Shown here: positions 1 to 5,946 of the stretch, in pieces
How the letters are laid out: each line of letters opens with the position of its first letter
How positions within the stretch are numbered: the first letter of the stretch is position 1
From: Mediterranea massiliensis
GTDB taxonomy: Bacteria; Bacteroidota; Bacteroidia; Bacteroidales; Bacteroidaceae
NCBI GenBank assembly: GCA_958402075.1
Contig: CATXSD010000155.1
Span: 1 to 5,967, forward strand
DNA: 5,967 nt
Direction of reading: 5' to 3'
The notes under the pieces: model-generated
Database searches by the model: none
Told to the model about the DNA's origin: nothing
The model's input: the letters and a program-made list of their open reading frames with translations, nothing else
Position numbers and translations under genes: made by a program

Positions 1-3
1 GAA

Positions 4-108
4 ATGGAAAAGTTTTATGTAGCTCCGGAAGTGGAAGTTCTGGAAGTAGAAGTTGAGAAGGGTTTCGCAGGAAGCTTGGAAGGTACAGGTCCTGAAGAGG
101 ATTTCTAA
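4..108 (+). CDS. Small acidic peptide, hypothetical, 34 aa
   Basis: This short frame begins with ATG at 4 and ends with TAA at 106-108. It reads MEKFYVAPEVEV followed by LEVEVEKGFAGS and an acidic tail ending EEDF. The frame is open to the left edge, so an earlier start outside the window is possible. However, the MEKFYVAPEVEV opening resembles many tiny Bacteroidales peptides with an APxVEVxEVEVExGFA core, as far as I can recall them. There is no signal peptide, membrane segment or cysteine. The middle alternates Glu and Val, as an exposed beta-strand would, and is encoded by two imperfect 15-bp tandem units (28-42 and 43-57: GAAGTGGAAGTTCTG and GAAGTAGAAGTTGAG). The lipoprotein gene starts 56 bp downstream on the same strand with no visible promoter between, so the two are probably co-transcribed. 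The function is unknown. A role as partner, leader or regulatory peptide for the next gene is only inference. Confidence 0.6.
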   Translation: MEKFYVAPEVEVLEVEVEKGFAGSLEGTGPEEDF

Positions 109-164
109 CGGTGGAATTTCTGTCTTGATTTTGTAAACAAAGTATTAATTTAAACGAATAAAAA
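109..164 (+). promoter_or_regulatory. A/T-rich intergenic leader of the lipoprotein gene
   Basis: This 56-bp gap precedes the ATG at 165. It has no Bacteroidota-type promoter: a TTTG at 130-133 has no TAnnTTTG about 20 bp downstream. It has no Shine-Dalgarno sequence. The A-rich run GAATAAAAA just before the ATG is the usual translation-start context in this phylum. The stretch 130-141 (TTTGTAAACAAA) is an inverted repeat with 5-bp arms around AA, and could be a small protein-binding site or chance in A/T-rich DNA. Confidence 0.4.
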
Positions 165-3100
165 ATGAAAAGTAGGTATTATTTAGCATTAATGGTGCTT
201 CCTGCCCTGTTTGCAGCTTGTACCAATGATGACTTTGAAACAGTACAGAACAACTCGTTGGTGGATTCTGTGCTGAAAAATCGTGCAAAGGGAGAGCTGA
301 TCCTGAACGCCAGCAAGGCCGGTGAGGAAGATGCCCAGACCCGTATCGTGGGTACGGCCAACGGTACTGCCATCGACTGGCTGTGGGAAAGCGCCGATGA
401 TAAGATTGGTGGTGTGGTTGTTGACTATAAAGATGATAGAAATCAAGGTACAATAAACCTGATTGCTACAGATAAAGATAATTACACCATCACCAATTAC
501 CCGTTTGCTCCCAATATCAACGCTCCTTCCGCATCGGCCGAGTTCTCTACTCCGACAACGGTGGTAGAAGGTGCATACATGTTCTACAACCTGTATGACG
601 GAAATAACACGGGTAGAGGCCCTATTAAGGCTGAAATCGACCGCATCCAGAAGGTTAACGCCGGTGAGGAAGCCGGTCTCAAGCAGGTGGGTACCACGTC
701 GAATGGCGGACAGAACTTCTTTGTGTCTCCTATCATGGACATGGCTATCGCTGACGGCGAACCCATTGAAACGCCCGTTACCCTGACCAGCGCACACAGC
801 GTGCTGAAATTCACGTTCAAGGCTGACCTCGAAGACAAATATTGGGGCAACTTTACGGTGAACAAGGTTGTCATCAAAGGTAAAGACAATAATAATAATA
901 AGTTTGCCCGTACATTGACTATCAACCCGCAGGCTATTGCTCAAATTCAGAAGGATATAAAGGAAACCGTAGTTAATGGAAAACAACCTTATTTCAATTG
1001 GTTCCAGAATAATGGTGCTATTGTAACAAGAAATGCAGACGGAACAATGGTTAGCGATGACCAGATTAAGTCTGCCTTGAAGTTGGTGACGGACGCCATC
1101 TCTCTGAAACAAGAGGACGGCACGCTGAAAACAATAGGTACACTCAGCGACAAGTGCAACGACCTTCAGTTCCAGCTGGAAACTCCGTACGTCTTCAATA
1201 GCAAGGACGATGTAATGGAGTTGATGGTGGTTGTTCCGGCAGGCACGTATGAACGAGAGAATTTTGGAGTTGCACTGAATGAGGATGATAACAATACAGA
1301 AGGCCTTTTTGAACTGGACGTTTACACCAGCGAAGGTATCTACAAGACTTACCTGAATTCCTATGACGAAGACGACCAAATGGTTGAAGAACGTACGTTG
1401 GAACGCGGCAAGAAATATGGCATGCCTGAGCAGACTCTGATCATCAATGGAGGTTATACCAACATCACCCTGTTCGATCAGAACGATGAGTTTGTCGTAG
1501 AAACCACGGAAGACTGGAACTATACCATCGACTACATCAATGCCCACTATCGTGACTTTGGTAACAACAACGCTTGGAAGACTCCGTTGGTGAAGATTGT
1601 AGGTGAAGAAATCACAGTGGATGCAGACCACTACTTCCCCGCATTCCCGGTTAAGTATGAAGGTGATGCTAAATTGTATCTGGTTGGTCAGAATGAATAC
1701 AAGTTCAACCCGACTTGCGCTATCCTCGACAACACGAACCGTCCGACATTGTATGTGGTAGACCAGAAGAATGCTTCTGTTGTGTTCGACATGGATGTTA
1801 AAGACAACATTAAGGATTTCTATGGCAAAGCTGGTGTACCTACCGAAAGTAGTGAAGAAGGTGTTCAGCAGACTATTACCGGTGCCATTAAGCTGATTTC
1901 TGATGCTCAGGTTGTCATCAAGAAAGGTACGGAAGTACAGTTCGAGGAATTGGAAAACCGTGGTACGATGACCATCGAGGAAGATGTTAAGGTTGAAGTG
2001 GATGATAGCAAGAGCGACAAGACCCAGGCTATCCTGCTGGCTGACGCAACCAACAAGGGTGTGATGAACATTTACGGACGTCTGTATTCTGAAAACAATG
2101 GTCTTGACAATGCTGCTACAGCTACCATCAATGTAAAGAGCTTCCAGAATGGCATAAACAATAAGATTCGCGGTATTGTTGCTTTGAATACACTCGTTAA
2201 CAAGGGTGTCATCAACATCGAATCCGGTGTTCAGTACAAGGGTACGTATGGTGGTAAGGTAGATGTTAAGACATTGACTAATACCTTTACTACCGGTACT
2301 AAGGGTGAAATCAACAACAACGGCGAGCTGATGGTTCAGACCATCCACAGTAATGGTACCATCACCGTTGGTAAAGATCCCTATGCGTTGATTCAGTTGA
2401 AATCAGGTTATGTATCTGATCCTTTGTATGGTTATGGTAGTGTCGTATTGGCAGATGCAACTCAGTATGAAATCTATAATGAATATTATTCAGAGAGTAG
2501 CTTAATTGCCGATGAAGTTGAGGGTACTGTCGAAACGACTCTGACTTCACAGGAGGAATATAATGAAATTGTGGAGAATCATGTACAATACAGCAAAGTT
2601 GCTCCGAATCTGCAGACAGCTTTGGCAGTTCTGAACATGGTTAGCGTTGAAGGTGCGGTATTGGAAATGGCAGCGTTTGAAAACGACGATTTCTATACAG
2701 AATATAACAATATCAATCTCTACTTGGGTGACAATGCCGGTCTGAATATCAAGAATGTTCCTGGTAAGATTAATTTTGCAAGTATCAACGCATATGGCAA
2801 GAACGTTTCGCTTGTATCGACCAGTAAGGGTGATGCTCAGGACGTTTTGAAAGCCGGAACACTCAAAACATCAGCCAAGGCAGACATGACAATTGACGAG
2901 AAGGTAAAGGTGGAAGTTACATATCAAGGTTATACTGACAATAACTACATGATGAACTTGCTGGGTAAGCTGACTAACAACGGTTCGATTGATACTCAGG
3001 ATAGCGATACTGATGGAAAGCCCAACTATATCTCTATGTACATTGGCAAGGAAGGTTCGTTGTATAACAAGGGTCTAATGAGTAAGGCATCAGAGCCTAA

Positions 3101-3692
3101 GTATAATACTACTTACTATGCAGCATTGCAAGCATTTGTTGAGGAGTTGTATAATAAGACATATGGAAACTATTGTGGTACAGCTCCTGGTACAAACGCT
3201 ATGCGTATTGATATGATTAATGCCAAGTATGATAATCTTTCTGGCATGAAGTGGAATGACTCAGAAAAGTGGAAGAGTGAGTGTGCTGAAAATGACCAAA
3301 ATGAAGTAACTCCGGAAAGATTACTCTATATCTTGGCAAACGGTAACCTAACAACATTTGATGGTTATCAGGTTATTGTTGCTCCGCATGATATCGTGAC
3401 ATATAAAGATACCTATAGTTATGTAATCTATTTGGGCGGTGATCAAAATGGATCTATAGAAGTTACTGAAGCTGAGTTTGCAGAATGGCAAAAGATAGCA
3501 AAAGAAAATACTGATTTGATTACAAAACCTGGTGAACTGAAGAATAATCCTTATTTGGCCAAGACTTGGGTTTACGTATATCAGAACAATGGTATCATAG
3601 ACTTGAGAGATGGTCAAGCTTGGGGTGCAATTGCAGAAGGAATGAACAAAGGTGCTAAATATGGTGACTTTGAGAATGACAAGAATAAATGA
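165..3692 (+). CDS. Large surface lipoprotein, fimbrillin-like N-terminus and solenoid-like C-terminal half, 1175 aa
   Basis: The start is ATG at 165, because a lipoprotein signal peptide follows at once: K2/R4, a hydrophobic stretch at residues 6-18, and the lipobox F-A-A-C19. After Cys19 come T-N-D-D, acidic residues like the export signal that sends Bacteroidota lipoproteins to the cell surface. Residues about 45-90 (TR60, then IDWLWESADDKIGGVVVDY at 70-88) recall the TR...WxxxDKIgv stretch of fimbrillin-like proteins. This is family resemblance from memory, not a search result. Residues 200-420 look like further beta-rich domains. From about residue 560 the protein carries recurrent N-[NKR]-G turns followed by alternating hydrophobics (598-604, 630-635, 679-684, 718-734, 938-942, 968-971, 1141-1145), which suggests beta-solenoid rungs. 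Residues 980-1130 are partly helical, with C1004 and C1040. No T9SS-type C-terminal domain or enzyme motif is visible. Base composition is patchy, with AGA arginines clustered in A/T-rich islands. It is probably a structural adhesin or pilus-like surface protein, exact role unknown. Confidence 0.93.
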   Translation: MKSRYYLALMVLPALFAACTNDDFETVQNNSLVDSVLKNRAKGELILNASKAGEEDAQTRIVGTANGTAIDWLWESADDKIGGVVVDYKDDRNQGTINLIATDKDNYTITNYPFAPNINAPSASAEFSTPTTVVEGAYMFYNLYDGNNTGRGPIKAEIDRIQKVNAGEEAGLKQVGTTSNGGQNFFVSPIMDMAIADGEPIETPVTLTSAHSVLKFTFKADLEDKYWGNFTVNKVVIKGKDNNNNKFARTLTINPQAIAQIQKDIKETVVNGKQPYFNWFQNNGAIVTRNADGTMVSDDQIKSALKLVTDAISLKQEDGTLKTIGTLSDKCNDLQFQLETPYVFNSKDDVMELMVVVPAGTYERENFGVALNEDDNNTEGLFELDVYTSEGIYKTYLNSYDEDDQMVEERTLERGKKYGMPEQTLIINGGYTNITLFDQNDEFVVETTEDWNYTIDYINAHYRDFGNNNAWKTPLVKIVGEEITVDADHYFPAFPVKYEGDAKLYLVGQNEYKFNPTCAILDNTNRPTLYVVDQKNASVVFDMDVKDNIKDFYGKAGVPTESSEEGVQQTITGAIKLISDAQVVIKKGTEVQFEELENRGTMTIEEDVKVEVDDSKSDKTQAILLADATNKGVMNIYGRLYSENNGLDNAATATINVKSFQNGINNKIRGIVALNTLVNKGVINIESGVQYKGTYGGKVDVKTLTNTFTTGTKGEINNNGELMVQTIHSNGTITVGKDPYALIQLKSGYVSDPLYGYGSVVLADATQYEIYNEYYSESSLIADEVEGTVETTLTSQEEYNEIVENHVQYSKVAPNLQTALAVLNMVSVEGAVLEMAAFENDDFYTEYNNINLYLGDNAGLNIKNVPGKINFASINAYGKNVSLVSTSKGDAQDVLKAGTLKTSAKADMTIDEKVKVEVTYQGYTDNNYMMNLLGKLTNNGSIDTQDSDTDGKPNYISMYIGKEGSLYNKGLMSKASEPKYNTTYYAALQAFVEELYNKTYGNYCGTAPGTNAMRIDMINAKYDNLSGMKWNDSEKWKSECAENDQNEVTPERLLYILANGNLTTFDGYQVIVAPHDIVTYKDTYSYVIYLGGDQNGSIEVTEAEFAEWQKIAKENTDLITKPGELKNNPYLAKTWVYVYQNNGIIDLRDGQAWGAIAEGMNKGAKYGDFENDKNK
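888..899 (+). repeat. (AAT)4 microsatellite inside the lipoprotein gene
   Basis: Four AAT codons in a row encode Asn242-245, after an Asp codon and before AAG. Length changes here would be in frame and would add or remove Asn in what is probably a loop. It is short, so any slippage is speculative. Confidence 0.6.
1950..2375 (+). repeat. Degenerate solenoid-like rungs in the lipoprotein (residues 596-737)
   Basis: At protein level this segment contains successive strand-turn-strand units with an N-x-G turn: LENRGTMTI, ATNKGVMNI, LVNKGVINI, INNNGELMV and HSNGTITV. Related units recur at residues 936-942 (LTNNGSI), 966-972 (LYNKGLM) and 1139-1145 (YQNNGII). The spacing between units varies (roughly 13 to 50 residues), so these are degenerate rungs with loops of different length rather than an exact tandem repeat. 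The pattern is common in right-handed beta-helix surface proteins. The fold itself is inferred. Confidence 0.5.
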
Positions 3693-3713
3693 GTAATCCC
3701 TTTTGACTAACAT

Positions 3714-3751
3714 AAAAGAGGCCGGAACTTGCAAAGGTTCCGGCCTTTTTT
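3714..3751 (+). terminator. Intrinsic terminator of the lipoprotein transcript
   Basis: A perfect 10-bp stem (AGGCCGGAAC at 3719-3728 with GTTCCGGCCT at 3737-3746) starts 26 bp after the stop codon. The stem extends inward by a T-G and a T-A pair onto a GCAA loop (3731-3734), a GNRA tetraloop. A run of six T (3746-3751) follows. Upstream, AAAAG (3714-3718) can pair with the T run and also gives the other strand a short CTTTT tract, so weaker termination of the converging minus-strand transcript is possible. Confidence 0.95.
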
Positions 3752-3764
3752 GTGTATGGACTGT

Positions 3765-3902
3765 CATGCAGTGCTTTGTGAGGTCCTCATGCAGTGCTTT
3801 GTCTGGGTGCCATGCAGTGCTTCATCAGGGTATCAGAAAGCACTTCGTCAGGAGCTCATGCAGTGCTTCGTGGATTCCACATGGAGTGCGGGATACCAGG
3901 AC
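3765..3902. repeat. Six-unit degenerate tandem array, exact 23-bp period
   Basis: Units begin at 3765, 3788, 3811, 3834, 3857 and 3880, always exactly 23 bp apart. The left part of each unit is conserved, with core CATGCAGTGCTTYGTC. The last 7-8 bases vary freely. Positions 1 (C), 2 (A), 6 (A), 7 (G), 10 (C) and 15 (T) are the same in all six units. Units 1, 2, 3 and 5 share the full 12-base CATGCAGTGCTT. Unit 4 is altered to CAGAAAGCACTT and unit 6 to CATGGAGTGCGG. The period is not a multiple of three, so this is not a coding repeat. The array lies between the terminator and the end of the minus-strand ATPase gene, and would form the 3' untranslated region of that gene's transcript. The function is unknown. 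Confidence 0.85.
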
Positions 3903-3937
3903 AGAAGAAATGAAATACAATCTGTGGGGAAAGCGTG

Positions 3938-5500
3938 TCAGACGCACGCCCAGTCGCTGATGGTTCCCGTCTCGGACGAGAACACGGCACCGATGCGGAA
4001 CAGCCGGCGGTTGTCGGCGGCATACTCGCGGGCATAGCCCTTCTCTCCGATCTGCCGCAGGGCGTCGGCGGCCGTACCGTCCAGCTTGAACTCGAAGATG
4101 TAAACGTAGGCGGGGGTCTCTACGACACAATCCACCCGTCCCTGGCTCTGTGCCTTCTCCGTATAGACCGTATAGACACTGATGAGACGCAGGATGAGGT
4201 AGAACGTGTAGTGGAAGTAGCGTTCCTTCTCCCGCTCGTCCGCCTTGCGCCGCATGGTGTAGGGGATGCTGGCCAGGAAGGAAGTCAGTCCGGCGCGGAA
4301 GTCTTCCGCCTGCCCTTTCTGCAGCTGCGAACAGGCCTTCCTGATCCAGGAGTCCACATGCTCACGGGTATTGAAATAGTTGGCCGCCGCCATCGACAGG
4401 AACCCTTCCTTCACCTCCTTGTTCGGGAAATCAAGAAGGAACGTCCCGTATTCCCTGTCAAACTCCTTGATGGTCAGATATCCGCTCTGATAGATCATGG
4501 GCAGGGGACGTTCCACATCGGCCTTGTAGTCGACGAACTCCTTCGGGGCGTAGTATTTGCCGGTTATCTCGTTCAGGTTCTCGTTGGTGTGCGACAGCAG
4601 GCGGATGAGGTACGTCGGCGTGCCGCTTTTGAACCAGTAGTCGGAGATGCGCTGCGCATCGAAAGCGTTGAGCAGGCTGAAGGGATTGTAGATGTCGGTC
4701 ATCCGATCGCTGAAGTGATAGCCGTCATACTGGGCCTTGAGCCTGCCCAACATTTCTTCGTACGTACACTGGTAGAACTCCGCCATGCTGCCGATGGGCT
4801 CGCGGAAGTGGGCTTCGAGCTCCTCCTGCGTGATGCCGCATAACGTTTCATACTTGCCGTGCATGCTGATGTCGAAAGGCTGGTTGAAGCCGCTGAACAC
4901 GCTCACCTGCGAGAACTTGGTCACTCCCGTCAGGAATACGAACTGCAGATGCTCGTCGGCCCCCTTGAACACGGAGTAGAAGCCTTTCAGTATGTTGCGG
5001 TGTTCCTCCTCGAGGTTTCTGTCGGTATCCAGCACATCGAGTATGGGCTTGTCGTATTCGTCCACCAGCACTACCGCACGGAGTCCGCTCCGCTGATGGG
5101 CATATTTCAGCAGTTCAATGAAGCGCAGTCCCAAAGGAAGCTCCCCGTTGGGCTTGCAGCCCATTTCATGCTCCCACATGTCGAGGCAGCCGCCCAGCCA
5201 CTTCTCCAGCACACCCTGTTCGGCAAAGTTTCCGCCGTTGAAATCGATATGGAACACCGGATAGACCTTCCATTCCGTTTCCAGACGGTCTATCTTCAAA
5301 CCCTTGAACAGCTCCTTCCTTCCCAGAAAATAGTTCTTCAGCGTGGAGACGAGCAGACTCTTGCCGAAGCGGCGCGGACGGCTCAGGAAATAGATGCTGC
5401 CTTCATGCGCCAGGCGGTAGACCAGCTCCGTCTTGTCTACGTACACATAACCGTCTTCAATGATTCGGTCGAAGCTCTGTATTCCTATGGGGTATTTCAT
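3938..5500 (-). CDS. AAA-ATPase-like / PD-(D/E)XK nuclease-like protein, 520 aa
   Basis: The protein opens MKYPIGIQSFDRIIEDGYVY, the standard start of the predicted AAA-ATPase family (Pfam PF09820) joined to a C-terminal DUF1703 domain (PF08011, PD-(D/E)XK superfamily). Visible motifs are a modified Walker A, RPRRFGKSLL (41-50); a Walker B, VVLVDEYDKP (143-152); a possible sensor stretch, FVFLTGVTKFS (187-197); and near the C-terminus GRVD457, E470-F-K472 and a following LRQI (481-484), matching the D...ExK nuclease core. All key residues are present and the length is normal, so the gene looks intact. The family is present in many copies in Bacteroidales. Its substrate and biological role are not established, and roles in mobile-element biology or defence remain conjecture. 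The frame is open back to 5668, but the promoter at 5529-5560 lies inside that extension, so ATG at 5500 is the start. The gene is visibly GC-richer than the lipoprotein gene, which may reflect separate history. It stands alone and converges on that gene. Confidence 0.92.
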   Translation of the reverse strand: MKYPIGIQSFDRIIEDGYVYVDKTELVYRLAHEGSIYFLSRPRRFGKSLLVSTLKNYFLGRKELFKGLKIDRLETEWKVYPVFHIDFNGGNFAEQGVLEKWLGGCLDMWEHEMGCKPNGELPLGLRFIELLKYAHQRSGLRAVVLVDEYDKPILDVLDTDRNLEEEHRNILKGFYSVFKGADEHLQFVFLTGVTKFSQVSVFSGFNQPFDISMHGKYETLCGITQEELEAHFREPIGSMAEFYQCTYEEMLGRLKAQYDGYHFSDRMTDIYNPFSLLNAFDAQRISDYWFKSGTPTYLIRLLSHTNENLNEITGKYYAPKEFVDYKADVERPLPMIYQSGYLTIKEFDREYGTFLLDFPNKEVKEGFLSMAAANYFNTREHVDSWIRKACSQLQKGQAEDFRAGLTSFLASIPYTMRRKADEREKERYFHYTFYLILRLISVYTVYTEKAQSQGRVDCVVETPAYVYIFEFKLDGTAADALRQIGEKGYAREYAADNRRLFRIGAVFSSETGTISDWACV

Positions 5501-5528
5501 ACGGGTAGCAATTTGTGTTACACTATGG

Positions 5529-5560
5529 CAAAGATAGTGAAAGACGAGCGGAGAGGCAAA
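5529..5560 (-). promoter_or_regulatory. Bacteroidota-type promoter of the ATPase/nuclease gene
   Basis: On the minus strand TTTG (5560-5557) is followed after 20 bp by TATCTTTG (5536-5529), a full match to the Bacteroidota primary-sigma consensus (TTTG, 19-21 bp, TAnnTTTG). Transcription should begin about 5-7 bp downstream, near 5522-5524, leaving a short leader of roughly 22-25 nt before the ATG at 5500. The leader has no Shine-Dalgarno sequence, as is usual for the phylum. Confidence 0.85.
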
Positions 5561-5641
5561 CGAAAAACAGAGTTTTTCAGTTTGGCTGTCCCGAGCCGCA
5601 TCCCATTGTGTTTCAATAATCCTGACATCCATTTTTGTCGT

Positions 5642-5752
5642 GGTGTCAGATATTGGTGTCACCATCACGTCTGCACCTCCCTGCTCCGTTCTCTAATCTG
5701 TTTGCAGACAGTGGTTTACCGGTGCGGGCTGTGGTGTCAGGATGGGGTGTCA
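5642..5752. repeat. Two pairs of GGTGTCA direct repeats
   Basis: GGTGTCA occurs at 5642-5648, 5655-5661, 5733-5739 and 5746-5752. Within each pair the copies start exactly 13 bp apart. The two pairs form related 22-bp blocks (5640-5661 and 5731-5752) sharing GTGGTGTCAG, five differing bases, then GGTGTCA. The copy at 5655 is also part of a small palindrome, GGTGTCACC. They may be binding sites for a regulator or remnants of a duplication. Confidence 0.6.
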
Positions 5753-5880
5753 GTCAGAATGCTTTTGTTCCACCAACATCCCGTTAGCAGCAGACAACCG
5801 GTTGAAATCAAGGAGAATACATCCCGAGCGGGAAATTCCTGATTGGTCCCTTTTCTGCGCTTCTCTGCAATTCCGCCTAA

Positions 5881-5899
5881 GGTCATCAATTTGATAACC
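5881..5899. promoter_or_regulatory. Near-perfect 19-bp palindrome, candidate operator
   Basis: The sequence fits GGTNATCAANTTGATNACC, an inverted repeat centred on 5890. Eight of nine base pairs match; only 5884/5896 (C and A) do not. Length and symmetry suit a dimeric helix-turn-helix regulator. It lies about 40 bp upstream of the promoter-like element at 5931-5946, which suggests control of a gene to the right of the window. The regulator cannot be named from this. Confidence 0.45.
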
Positions 5900-5930
5900 A
5901 GCCACATACCTTCAAAATCTATTTAGGAAA

Positions 5931-5946
5931 TTTGTTCGTTACTTTG
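5931..5946 (+). promoter_or_regulatory. Weak promoter-like element pointing right
   Basis: TACTTTG at 5940-5946 resembles the Bacteroidota -7 box TAnnTTTG but is one base short. The only nearby TTTG (5931-5934) is far too close to act as the -33 box, and no TTTG lies at the right distance. The local A/T-rich context and the palindrome upstream are compatible with a promoter for a gene outside the window. The evidence is weak. Confidence 0.25.

Noticed and set aside
189..2348. A 719-codon open frame on the minus strand opposite the lipoprotein gene
   Set aside because: It is a shadow produced by codon choice in the real gene. The composition of its product is not protein-like in any recognisable way, and the plus-strand frame has a lipoprotein signal and domain-like structure.
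2551..2634. Internal AGGAGG followed by ATG at 2563
   Set aside because: This is a textbook Shine-Dalgarno spacing, but the frame is out of phase with the lipoprotein and ends after 23 codons. Bacteroidota rarely depend on such sites.
3765..3902. CRISPR array
   Set aside because: The units are 23 bp in total with a 12-16 bp core and only 7-8 bp between cores. Real arrays have longer repeats and spacers of about 30 bp, and no cas genes are present.
3703..4037. Short plus-strand open frames across the terminator and the 23-bp array
   Set aside because: They run through a hairpin terminator and a repeat whose period is not a multiple of three, so the repeated DNA gives different residues in successive units. 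They are open by chance.
4859..5842. A 327-codon plus-strand open frame, and a 302-codon one at 3935-4843
   Set aside because: Both lie opposite the ATPase/nuclease gene, whose minus-strand product has clear family motifs. Neither shadow shows a recognisable domain.
5822..5860. Intrinsic terminator near CCCGAGCGGG
   Set aside because: The stem is only five pairs with a two-base loop and is not followed directly by a T run.
5881..5899. FNR/CRP-type binding site
   Set aside because: The FNR consensus is TTGAT-N4-ATCAA. Here the arms are in the opposite order (ATCAA, then TTGAT) with only one base between.
5737..5907. A 56-codon minus-strand frame containing an LLLTGC lipobox-like stretch
   Set aside because: The lipobox-like residues sit near the C-terminal end without a proper signal peptide. 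The frame overlaps the repeats and palindromes, and no family resemblance is visible.
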